The notes under the pieces are model-generated. The model had not been told where the DNA came from, did not search any database, and saw nothing but the letters and a program-made list of their open reading frames with translations. Shown here in pieces: positions 45,898-53,768 of a DNA stretch of 64,000 nucleotides. The stretch is from Proteus columbae (GTDB taxonomy: Bacteria > Pseudomonadota > Gammaproteobacteria > Enterobacterales > Enterobacteriaceae): positions 124,001 to 188,000 of the forward strand of contig NZ_NGVR01000017.1 in the NCBI RefSeq assembly GCF_002777965.1. The letters run 5' to 3'. The stretch's first letter is position 1; each line of letters begins with the position of its first letter. The position numbers and the translations under genes were made by a program.

Positions 45898-46434
45898 TTA
45901 CTCATATTTCAAAGAAAACACGGCAGTAGCAGAAAAGTGCCCCGGCTTAATTGATTTATTTGCAATAGCAGCCGCTGTTGCTTGCAGATAAGCAATAAAA
46001 TTAAGCTCAAAAATACCATTATTAGGAATATTATATAAACTGGTGTAATCCCCTAATTTAATAGGGACACCTTCTTTAGTCATAATTTGTATTCCTAAAT
46101 CAGGATTATTAGCGCTAGCATCTAATGCCAATAATCCCGCCAGCTCATTATGTGTTTGCCCTTCAAACTTAATTTTGACTTGTTTTGCAATAGAGATATC
46201 GCATTCAGATAAAATAATTTTGAAATCTTTTTTCTCAAATTCAAAATAGCTCTTATAAATATCATCCAAGCGAATTTCATCAAAAACCACATCCACTTGA
46301 GAATGCTCTGGCAAAACTTTACAAGGTGCGATAATTAATGAACCAAAGATATTCATATTATCAGCAGAGAAAACAGATGAAGAAAATAATAAACAACTGC
46401 CAATAATAGTGCGATATAAGGTCAATCTATTCAT
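45898..46434 (-). CDS. Minor fimbrial subunit
   Basis: A 178-residue type 1 pilin-like protein with signal peptide (about 1-23, SSVFSAD). The fold has a Cys pair (PCKVLPEH and LSECDIS) and a C-terminal beta strand ATAVFSLKYE for donor-strand exchange. It overlaps the preceding gene by one base (TAATG) and is followed 6 bp later by the adhesin gene. Probably an adapter near the fibre tip, by position. Confidence 0.85.
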   Translation of the reverse strand: MNRLTLYRTIIGSCLLFSSSVFSADNMNIFGSLIIAPCKVLPEHSQVDVVFDEIRLDDIYKSYFEFEKKDFKIILSECDISIAKQVKIKFEGQTHNELAGLLALDASANNPDLGIQIMTKEGVPIKLGDYTSLYNIPNNGIFELNFIAYLQATAAAIANKSIKPGHFSATAVFSLKYE

Positions 46435-46922
46435 TATTGGTACTCCACAAATAATGTGCCACCCGAGGTAAAATTACCAGGTTTAAGCTCACTATTTTCT
46501 TTTTTAACTAATACAGCCCAAATCTTTTCAGGGCTATTAAGATTAATCGAATATTTTTTATTTAAATCGATAACAGAGTTACCCATCATAAATTTCACAG
46601 TCAAATCATCAATATTCGTTTTAAGCCCATTAGGATCGAAACTGCTTTTACTACCATCAATCCATAAATACATATTCCAGTTATTTAAATTCTCATCACA
46701 AGTAATTTGGTAATTTATTTCTCGTTTTTGGTCATAACCCTGAATGGTTTTTATCGCAACAGGGCCAAAATTCACCTCGATCATATTTCCGTCATTCACT
46801 TTACAAGGCGGTGGTGTCAATAAATTACCTTTAATAAGGACTTGTGTTTCATTATCTTTCGCTAAGCTAGGGGAAGATATTGAAAATAAAAATAACATAA
46901 TGAGGAATGGATAATAGCGCAT
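46434..46922 (-). CDS. Minor fimbrial subunit
   Basis: A 162-residue pilin-like protein starting at ATG 46922 (MRYYPFLIMLFLFS), with an AGAGGAA ribosome site. It has a signal peptide ending near SLAKD, a PPCKVNDGN motif, and the C-terminal GNFTSGGTLFVEYQ strand. A longer frame to 47003 would overlap the preceding gene and lacks a signal peptide. It is a close relative of the next upstream subunit (the CKVNDG motif in both), suggesting duplication. Confidence 0.85.
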   Translation of the reverse strand: MRYYPFLIMLFLFSISSPSLAKDNETQVLIKGNLLTPPPCKVNDGNMIEVNFGPVAIKTIQGYDQKREINYQITCDENLNNWNMYLWIDGSKSSFDPNGLKTNIDDLTVKFMMGNSVIDLNKKYSINLNSPEKIWAVLVKKENSELKPGNFTSGGTLFVEYQ

Positions 46923-46938
46923 ATTCTTTATTCCTCTC

Positions 46939-47424
46939 TTAGTTGTAATAAACCTGCATGGTTGCAGTTGCATTAAAGCCACCACTCGGTAAAATCGCGC
47001 CACTTTTTTTCACCAATACAACATAAAGCTCTGGCGGTGTTTCATATTTAAATGGAAAAGAACTGCCCATATAAATATTATTATCTGCGGCTTTAAATAA
47101 CACCCCAAGATCAGTTACGCTGGTTTTTAAATAACGCGTATCAAAACCCGCACTTTCACCCGTAAATTTTACGGACATATTTGGGTTGCCTGTCGTCTTA
47201 CAATCTAAGGTGTAATCCATTTTTTGTTTATAATTTTCGTTTTCTATTCTTGTGGTTAGCACATCATTAAAGTTAACCTCAATAGGCTTGCCATCGTTAA
47301 CTTTACAAGGACGCGATTCCACGCTGCCATTGACTGTTACTCTTAAAAAGCCAGAAACAGCCCATACAGAAGGAGCGAGAAAACTCATACAAAGAAAAAG
47401 TATTACACCTCGGAATATAAGCAT
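46939..47424 (-). CDS. Minor fimbrial subunit
   Basis: A 161-residue pilin-like protein starting at ATG 47424 (MLIFRGVILFLCMSF) with an AAGAAGG ribosome site. The signal peptide ends near SVWAVS; the mature part has RPCKVNDGKPIEVNF and a C-terminal GGFNATATMQVYYN strand. It follows the chaperone gene by 4 bp and precedes its paralog by 16 bp. Confidence 0.85.
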   Translation of the reverse strand: MLIFRGVILFLCMSFLAPSVWAVSGFLRVTVNGSVESRPCKVNDGKPIEVNFNDVLTTRIENENYKQKMDYTLDCKTTGNPNMSVKFTGESAGFDTRYLKTSVTDLGVLFKAADNNIYMGSSFPFKYETPPELYVVLVKKSGAILPSGGFNATATMQVYYN

Positions 47425-47428
47425 AATA

Positions 47429-48175
47429 TTACGCCTTCTTATCTTTGATATTTGCTGAACAAATATCTCCACGACATTGGAATGTTAATTCAACCAAACC
47501 TCCAAAATCATTGAGATATTCAATTGCAGGTGCAGCACCTAAGTCACCCACTTTTGTTCCTAGTGAACCTTGACCAAAAGGCTCAATCATGACGGCTTCA
47601 AAACCATTCACTTCGGCATTATTTTTTCTGATTTTGGTGATAGTAAGATAATAAGGTGAAGGATTTTTCACATTATAATTACTACCTTGTTTTTCAATCA
47701 CAATATTTTTTTCCATTGGATTAGTTTCTAAACGGCTCGGTGCAACAATACTTTTGGGTCGATAAAACACTTTAATTTTTGTTTGTAATGCGATTTGTAA
47801 AACATTAGGTGAATCACTACGAGGAGGAATTTCACGAACATTAAGGTAATAAATACTTTCTCTATCTGTTGGCAACATATTCGTTGCAGGTAATGCCTGT
47901 ATTTTTATTTGGCTTTTATTTCCAGCTTCAATACGCTGAACAGGTGGCGTCACAATAAAAGGAGAATTAATTTTTTCATCTTGACTATTTTCAAGCCAAG
48001 ATTGCGCTAAATAAGGTTTAGACTCATTTTCATTTTCTAACATCATACTTACTGAGCGCTCACCTTCATTATATAAAACACGGGTTCTATCTAATGCAAT
48101 TGCGGCATAAGTTGATTGAGAAAAAAGGCAAATAGTGACAATAGCGCCTAATGTTTTTGGGTTGATGTATTTCAT
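47429..48175 (-). CDS. Periplasmic PapD-type fimbrial chaperone
   Basis: A 248-residue chaperone from ATG 48175 (MKYINPKTLG), with a signal peptide ending STYA. Its N-terminal Ig domain has LDRTRVLYNEGERSVSMML, and the conserved basic residue pair needed to hold pilin C-termini is in place (the R near the N-terminus and the K in NKSQIKIQALP). It folds subunits and delivers them to the usher. The gene lies between usher and minor pilins, as in MR/P. Confidence 0.93.
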   Translation of the reverse strand: MKYINPKTLGAIVTICLFSQSTYAAIALDRTRVLYNEGERSVSMMLENENESKPYLAQSWLENSQDEKINSPFIVTPPVQRIEAGNKSQIKIQALPATNMLPTDRESIYYLNVREIPPRSDSPNVLQIALQTKIKVFYRPKSIVAPSRLETNPMEKNIVIEKQGSNYNVKNPSPYYLTITKIRKNNAEVNGFEAVMIEPFGQGSLGTKVGDLGAAPAIEYLNDFGGLVELTFQCRGDICSANIKDKKA

Positions 48176-48201
48176 TTCATTCACCGTTGACTTAAATTTA
48201 A

Positions 48202-50697
48202 TTACTTACAAGGAAGCAACAACATGTTGCTTAAATTATTTTCTAATACTGCGGGTAACTGGAATTGGCAAGTTTCACCATTCGCATTCAGATCTAATGT
48301 TTCTCCTGCATTCACACCCGATAAATAAACAAAACCGTCATCTGAAACAATACCGACTTCTAATTTATCTTTGTTATAAATGCTGGCGCCAAAAGGAGGA
48401 TATTTCTTATTCGCCATGGTAATTACCGCTAAGACTTTCTCACCTTCAATAACATTAAATTTACGATAACCAATCGCCCCTTCGGTTAAAGTGGCATATT
48501 GTGATGATTGAACGGCATCCGCTTTTTCAGGAAGGTTATTAACATCAATAGTAATATGGCTACGAGAATAGTTTTGCACGCCCATTAAGACTGCTTTACC
48601 ACTATGGTTAGTCTCAATAGGTGTTAAACCTGTTTTAATAGGAATATCTTCAACATTATTGGTATCCACTAATATTCGGGAATTACCCATTGAAGTCACT
48701 CGATGAAGAGCCCCCCCTTCAGGCGTTAACGTGACGCCTCCCATTAATTGCATCGATAATGCACTTTGGTTATTTTGGGTATAAGTTCCGCTTGTTGTGA
48801 GTTTTGCTAAATTACCGTCGTAGTTATAGAAACCAGAAAGATTAACTTTATCGCTATCCCAAGTACCCGCAGATAAGTTATACGTACTACGCTCATTAAT
48901 GCGTTCATAATAGCTAACAGAATTACTCGTATTATGACGATTAAATGATCCCGAATAACTAATATTGGCTTCATTACGCTCTAGTGGTACACCCAATGAC
49001 ACATAAACACCTTCGTCATTGTTATAGCTTGATTCCACTTTATAAGCGGATAGGTTGACGGATAAATTTTTAAAATTAGCCCAATCAAAATAACTTGAAA
49101 TCGTAAAACTATAGTTATCTGTTGACGGCCTATTCCAATAGGTTTGTCGGGAATAGTTTAAATAGGTATTGATATTATAATCAGGGAAAGCCGTGCCAAA
49201 GATGGCGGTATAAAGCTCTTTACCACTATCAATATGAAGCCCTCTATAACGACCATCTAAAAACTGGGTCATACTTAAATAATCACGTTGTGAAAATCGA
49301 TAACCAGCAAACGTGATCTGGCTATTTATTTGATCAAATTGTTTTGAGTAGGTAACGTTATAAGAAGTACCAGATAGTGTCTTATCATCAAAATTACTGC
49401 CCATCTCAGCACGCGAAGCCGAAATATTAAATGAAAGCACCCCAAATGGCGCTAAGTCTTGCCCTAGACCTAAAGCAATATTTTGATATTCAGTTGAGGC
49501 TAATAATCCGCCATAAATCGTGGTGTTATTCGCTGCCCCCCATGAAAAGGAGCCTAATGAAAAGGCGGGGCCTTCAGTATCATGCTCATTTTTAGTTGGC
49601 TTACCCATCACCAGTTTATATAAAAACTGACCTGGTCTTGTCAGTGTACCTAAACGCGAGGTTTCCACTTGAAATCGTTGGACTGAACCATCTTGTTCTT
49701 CAATAGAAACATCTAAGGTTCCTCCCCCGAATGTATTCACATCTTGAATACGAAATGGGCCCGGACTCACTTCATTTTGATAAACGATACGACCATCTTG
49801 ACGCACAATGACGGTAGCGTTAGTCCTTGCAACACCTGCGATTTCAGGCGCATAACCTTGTAAACGAGGAGGGATCATCGCGTTATCACTTTCTAATGAA
49901 GCACCAAGATAACGAAAACTATCAAAAAGTTCTGATGATAAGTATTGTTCACCTAAAGTTAATTTAGCGCCTAAAGATCGAATAGCTCGGAAAATATAAA
50001 GCTGATTCCAACGCCAAGATTTGTCGTTGTTATTTAAATTACCGGCGGAGGCTTGCCAATCTGAACGAAAACGCCAAGCGCCCATATTAATGCCCATTAC
50101 ACCACTAATATTGGTTCCCGTTTCGGTACCTTGGCCGTTGTTTTCATATCGAATAAGACGATTACTCATATTGTAATCAAGGAAAAATCCTGCAATACCA
50201 TCATCCCAACGAGAAGGGGGATCCCAACTCGGATCTTGATATTCCATAAAGGCTTGAGGAATACTGATATTTAAAATACCCGTATAGAGATCACCCACTG
50301 CATTCATATTTGGCACGGAACGGAAATCAAGACACTGTGTATTATTCGTTGTTAACCAAGTGACTTTTTTTTCCCATTCAGACTTTAAACCTAAAATAGG
50401 ATAAACCTCAGGAGTGATACAAGGAATGGATAACTCTGCGTTGTAATCTGGGGCAAAAAATAAAATAGGCTCTTCGTTTCTTATTCTTTGTTTATTAACG
50501 TCAGTTGCCAGTAAATGAGTGCCTGGCTGAATATAATTTGCGTAAGAGAATTTAGTAAAGTCGGTATTTTCAATACCTTTATCTGTTAAGAAATCGGTAT
50601 TAAAATCTACAGCTTCTTCTGCAAAAACAGGTAACGAAAAAGGAACAAAGAATAAAAGCATTACTTTTGTGATCGTATTTATTTTCATGCTTTTCAT
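48202..50697 (-). CDS. Outer-membrane fimbrial usher
   Basis: An 831-residue usher of the FimD/PapC family: signal peptide about 1-26 (VFAEE), N-terminal chaperone-binding domain about 27-150 (FNTDFLTDKG), a 24-strand pore with plug about 150-680 (the plug signature PPRLQGYAPEIAG, near 275), and C-terminal domains to 831 ending in a CQFQLP region with cysteine. An in-frame ATG three codons later (50688) is an alternative start. Secretes and orders pilins. Chaperone gene begins 26 bp after the stop. Confidence 0.94.
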   Translation of the reverse strand: MKSMKINTITKVMLLFFVPFSLPVFAEEAVDFNTDFLTDKGIENTDFTKFSYANYIQPGTHLLATDVNKQRIRNEEPILFFAPDYNAELSIPCITPEVYPILGLKSEWEKKVTWLTTNNTQCLDFRSVPNMNAVGDLYTGILNISIPQAFMEYQDPSWDPPSRWDDGIAGFFLDYNMSNRLIRYENNGQGTETGTNISGVMGINMGAWRFRSDWQASAGNLNNNDKSWRWNQLYIFRAIRSLGAKLTLGEQYLSSELFDSFRYLGASLESDNAMIPPRLQGYAPEIAGVARTNATVIVRQDGRIVYQNEVSPGPFRIQDVNTFGGGTLDVSIEEQDGSVQRFQVETSRLGTLTRPGQFLYKLVMGKPTKNEHDTEGPAFSLGSFSWGAANNTTIYGGLLASTEYQNIALGLGQDLAPFGVLSFNISASRAEMGSNFDDKTLSGTSYNVTYSKQFDQINSQITFAGYRFSQRDYLSMTQFLDGRYRGLHIDSGKELYTAIFGTAFPDYNINTYLNYSRQTYWNRPSTDNYSFTISSYFDWANFKNLSVNLSAYKVESSYNNDEGVYVSLGVPLERNEANISYSGSFNRHNTSNSVSYYERINERSTYNLSAGTWDSDKVNLSGFYNYDGNLAKLTTSGTYTQNNQSALSMQLMGGVTLTPEGGALHRVTSMGNSRILVDTNNVEDIPIKTGLTPIETNHSGKAVLMGVQNYSRSHITIDVNNLPEKADAVQSSQYATLTEGAIGYRKFNVIEGEKVLAVITMANKKYPPFGASIYNKDKLEVGIVSDDGFVYLSGVNAGETLDLNANGETCQFQLPAVLENNLSNMLLLPCK

Positions 50698-50743
50698 TTT
50701 GCTATGCCATCCTCAGCATTATTAACAGAAGATAATATTGATG

Positions 50744-50773
50744 AGATGCATGGCGCCTAAACGCCACACATCT
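50744..50773 (-). promoter_or_regulatory. Intercistronic hairpin between pilin and usher genes
   Basis: Twelve-base arms (50744-50755 and 50762-50773) pair with two G-T pairs in the transcript around a 6-base loop. No T-tract follows on the minus strand, so it more likely protects the pilin message or lets only part of transcription continue, giving more pilin than usher. Confidence 0.7.
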
Positions 50774-50790
50774 TATTAAAACAACAACTA

Positions 50791-51357
50791 TTATTGGTAG
50801 ACAACTTTAAAGTTAGCTACTGTATCGAAAGAACCCGTTGTTGCTTTCTTATCAACAGCTTCATTACCTTTCACGTAAGCTGAGAACTGCAATGTTGTGA
50901 CAGAGCCGTCGCCATTATTTAAAGCGTGACCAGCTACTGGGAAACCTTGACCAAAAGTAATTGGATTATTGCCACGGTCAGTGATAACGATACCTGCGTT
51001 TTGTACTTTGCCACCTAGGCCCAGTAATTCACCAGTATAACCATCAAAACCACTTACAGTTGAACCTGTAAATAACACTTTTGCAGTTTTATAAGTTTCA
51101 GTTGAGCAGTTTTTCAGTACGATATCGAAGTTTTCGCTATCTGAACGGAATTTATTGCTTGTTAGTTCATGTAACGCGATTTCACCAAACTTAACCGTTT
51201 GATCTAAGCTATTGTTATCAATTGAACAAGGAACGTCATTGATAAAACCAGTGAAACGTACTTTACCTTCACTACTTTCCGCTGGATCTGCTGCAAAGCT
51301 AGGAGCAGCAACAACTAAAGATAACGCAACACCTAAAGCTAATTTAGTAAATTTCAT
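50791..51357 (-). CDS. Major fimbrial subunit (type 1-type pilin)
   Basis: A 188-residue pilin starting MKFTKLALGVALSLVVAAPS at ATG 51357, with AAAGGAAA as ribosome site. The signal peptide ends FAADP. The mature protein has the cysteine pair VPCSIDNN and KNCSTETYK, GFDGYTGELLGLGGKVQNAG, and a C-terminal FKVVYQ strand. First gene of the fimbrial operon; a hairpin after it would keep the pilin message in excess. The 1.1 kb upstream has no other gene. Confidence 0.93.
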   Translation of the reverse strand: MKFTKLALGVALSLVVAAPSFAADPAESSEGKVRFTGFINDVPCSIDNNSLDQTVKFGEIALHELTSNKFRSDSENFDIVLKNCSTETYKTAKVLFTGSTVSGFDGYTGELLGLGGKVQNAGIVITDRGNNPITFGQGFPVAGHALNNGDGSVTTLQFSAYVKGNEAVDKKATTGSFDTVANFKVVYQ

Positions 51358-52490
51358 AAAATTTCCTTTATGCACAATAAAGATATTAATATTTCTTGGT
51401 TCCAGATGAAATAAACGACAAGTCATTACACTTGATCGCTTTGCTACAATTTAAATATTACAGATCCATTGATAATTCTTTATCAAACCAAGATAGGAGA
51501 TATCCTACAAATGCATCCTTTTTGCATTCATATTCAAATTAATTTACTGAATAAATTAATCGTATTACCTTTTTAGACGTCGCTTTTAGACATTTTAAAA
51601 ATTAAGTTCCTTAATTAATAAAAACATCTTATTAAGACATGTAAATAAGCAATAAACTTTAATCAGAAAGTAAGAGTAAAAATTAAAGTAAAAAAACGGA
51701 TTTAAATTAAGTTCCTTTACTTATTTTTCGATTAAATACTCTCAAAAGGCGTAAATTAAGTCAAAAGTCAAAAAATGATATTATTAGTAAAACCCAAGGA
51801 TAGTTATCAAATGAAACAATTCTTTAAATGAGTAAATAAAGTATTTTAAACTAAAAGCACATATAGGTTAGATATTATTACTTAATAAAAAACAAAGGCA
51901 CCACAATTAACACTCATTGAGAGTAAAATAAATATAAAAACCAAATTAATAAAATTAACTAGTCTTTTACAACAAAAAGACACCAAAATATAGAAAATTA
52001 TATTCTACTGACACGATAAAGCCAACATATATACAAAAACACTTAGGATTCATCTCAATTGAAAGCCTCCATTATACAAAAACACTTAGGATTCATCTCA
52101 ATTGAAAGCCTCCATTAAATTAAATCATTTTATTTAATTTAATTAATATTCTGATAATCTGATTACGATGATATTTAAAATAGCATGTGAATTTATCGTT
52201 AATAATATTTTAAAAAATATTACAAGCATGATTATAATATGAATCTCTTTTTATGAGCATTCATTTTAATATAGTCAATTATGGAATAAAATTCCTTTTT
52301 TAATAAATGAAAATGATATTAATCATAAAATGATGATAATAATACCTCGTAACAGGTATGTAAAAAACACCATTATTAACATCAAATAAAGATACCTTAT
52401 TTTTATATTTAGCTCTTAATAAGATTTTAAGAAAAATAAATTAGAAAAAGCGCCAATATGGCGCTTCTTTATTATCAAATAGATGGGAAT
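51358..52490. other. Long AT-rich non-coding region upstream of the fimbrial operon
   Basis: About 1,130 bp with no convincing gene in any frame between the pilin start and the pgtA stop. AT content is high throughout. It contains an exact 43-bp tandem duplication at about 52030-52117 and a short TAGGA/TCCTA palindrome near 51494. I looked for inverted repeats flanking an invertible promoter of the MR/P type and did not find a convincing pair, and no recombinase gene is in the window. Confidence 0.7.
52030..52117. repeat. 43-bp exact tandem duplication
   Basis: Two consecutive copies, 52030-52072 and 52073-52115 (match continuing to 52117), with identical interior, for example TTAGGATTCATCTCAATTGA. 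Each copy holds a CAATTG palindrome. It lies about 670 bp before the pilin gene. It may be a duplicated binding site or a recent slippage product. Confidence 0.95.
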
Positions 52491-53768
52491 TTAAACCTGT
52501 GGTTTATAGCTATCTTTATCGAGATCATGTTTTTTCATTCGTAAATATAGCTTTTTACGTGGAATACCCAAATAATCCGCCACATCACTTACACGTCCCG
52601 CAAATAAATATAACGCATCTTCTATTAATCGACGCTCATATTCATCCACAAGATTATCCAAAGGCCCTTCAGGTGGAATAATGGCTCGATGTTGTTCACT
52701 ATCCACCATTTTCACAATACCTACTGCATAGAGTTCGGCCACATTTCGTAACTCACGAATATTACCCGGCCAATCGTAGCGCTTTAAAATATCGAGGTAA
52801 TTACGATCAATCTTCGGTACTGCAATGCCAAGTCGCTGTGCGCTTTGTCGTAAGAAAGCTCTAAATAATGGAATAATATCAGGACGTCTGGCACTTAACG
52901 GAGGCAGTGAAAAAGTGATTTGTGAAAAATAGTAATAGAATTCAGGGATTAATCGTCCTTCTGTTACAAGTTGCTGGGTATTATTTTCTAAAATCGCAAT
53001 CGTTCTAAAATGACGCTTTCCTTGGCGTTCCATATCTAACAGATAAGAACTTAACCAGCGTTGTGCTTCTGATGATAAATCATAAGGGGAACGTAAAATC
53101 AGCGTTCCTATTTCATCCGCTTCAATTTGAGCAATAACCTGTTTGATATCCGATAAATTTTGGCAATCGACTGTTTGGATAGCTTTATCACTATGCGGGC
53201 TTAATTCATGCAATAGCTGAGCAAGAAGATGACGCCCCGTTCCCATCTCACCTTCTATCATTAAATCTTTATCGATATCGGCAATTTGTTGTACTTGTTC
53301 TCTGATCGCGGTGATTTGCGCACTGTCTCCCACTAATCGCTCTTGTGTGGTGCTTATTACCGCATTTCTAAGAGAAAGAATGGATTGACGCTCTTTGTGA
53401 GCCTTCGCCACTAACTCTAAGAAAACAGGTGGATTAATCGGTTTTTCAATAAAATCATAAGCGCCTTTTTTTACCGCTTCTACTGCTAACGGTATATCGC
53501 CATGCCCTGTGATCATGATAACTGGAATACGAGAGTCAATTTGTTTAATGCGCTCTAATACTTCCATGCCATTCATTGCTGGCATATAGATATCAAGCAC
53601 AACAGCTCCCTGCCATTCTGGTGTTAAAAGGCTTAATGCTTTTTCTGGTGAGTCGGTTACTCTGGCAACCATTCCCGCAAGATTGAGTAAATGACGATAA
53701 GATTCAAGAATATCTTCATCGTCATCAATTAATAAAACGTCGATATCAGGCATGTGTGATTGTGTCAT
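52491..53768 (-). CDS. pgtA: PgtA, response regulator of phosphoglycerate uptake
   Basis: A 425-residue regulator from ATG 53768 (GGAG ribosome site): receiver domain about 1-120 (LLIDDDEDIL, phospho-acceptor in VVLDIYMPAMNG, then KKGAYDFIEKP), a degenerate AAA+ middle, and a C-terminal Fis-type helix-turn-helix (VSDVADYLGIPRKKLYLRMKK). The Walker A is GEMGTGRH, with arginine for lysine, and no GAFTGA motif can be seen, so sigma-54 activation with ATP is unlikely. It overlaps the end of pgtB by 23 bp. Together with pgtBC it would switch on pgtP, as in Salmonella. Confidence 0.92.
   Translation of the reverse strand: MTQSHMPDIDVLLIDDDEDILESYRHLLNLAGMVARVTDSPEKALSLLTPEWQGAVVLDIYMPAMNGMEVLERIKQIDSRIPVIMITGHGDIPLAVEAVKKGAYDFIEKPINPPVFLELVAKAHKERQSILSLRNAVISTTQERLVGDSAQITAIREQVQQIADIDKDLMIEGEMGTGRHLLAQLLHELSPHSDKAIQTVDCQNLSDIKQVIAQIEADEIGTLILRSPYDLSSEAQRWLSSYLLDMERQGKRHFRTIAILENNTQQLVTEGRLIPEFYYYFSQITFSLPPLSARRPDIIPLFRAFLRQSAQRLGIAVPKIDRNYLDILKRYDWPGNIRELRNVAELYAVGIVKMVDSEQHRAIIPPEGPLDNLVDEYERRLIEDALYLFAGRVSDVADYLGIPRKKLYLRMKKHDLDKDSYKPQV

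Noticed and set aside
52030-52117. CRISPR-like repeat
   Set aside because: Only two copies, directly adjacent with no spacer, and no cas gene in the window.
51358-52490. Invertible promoter element upstream of the fimbrial operon
   Set aside because: No pair of matching inverted repeats at a suitable distance and no recombinase gene was found; only a tandem duplication is present.
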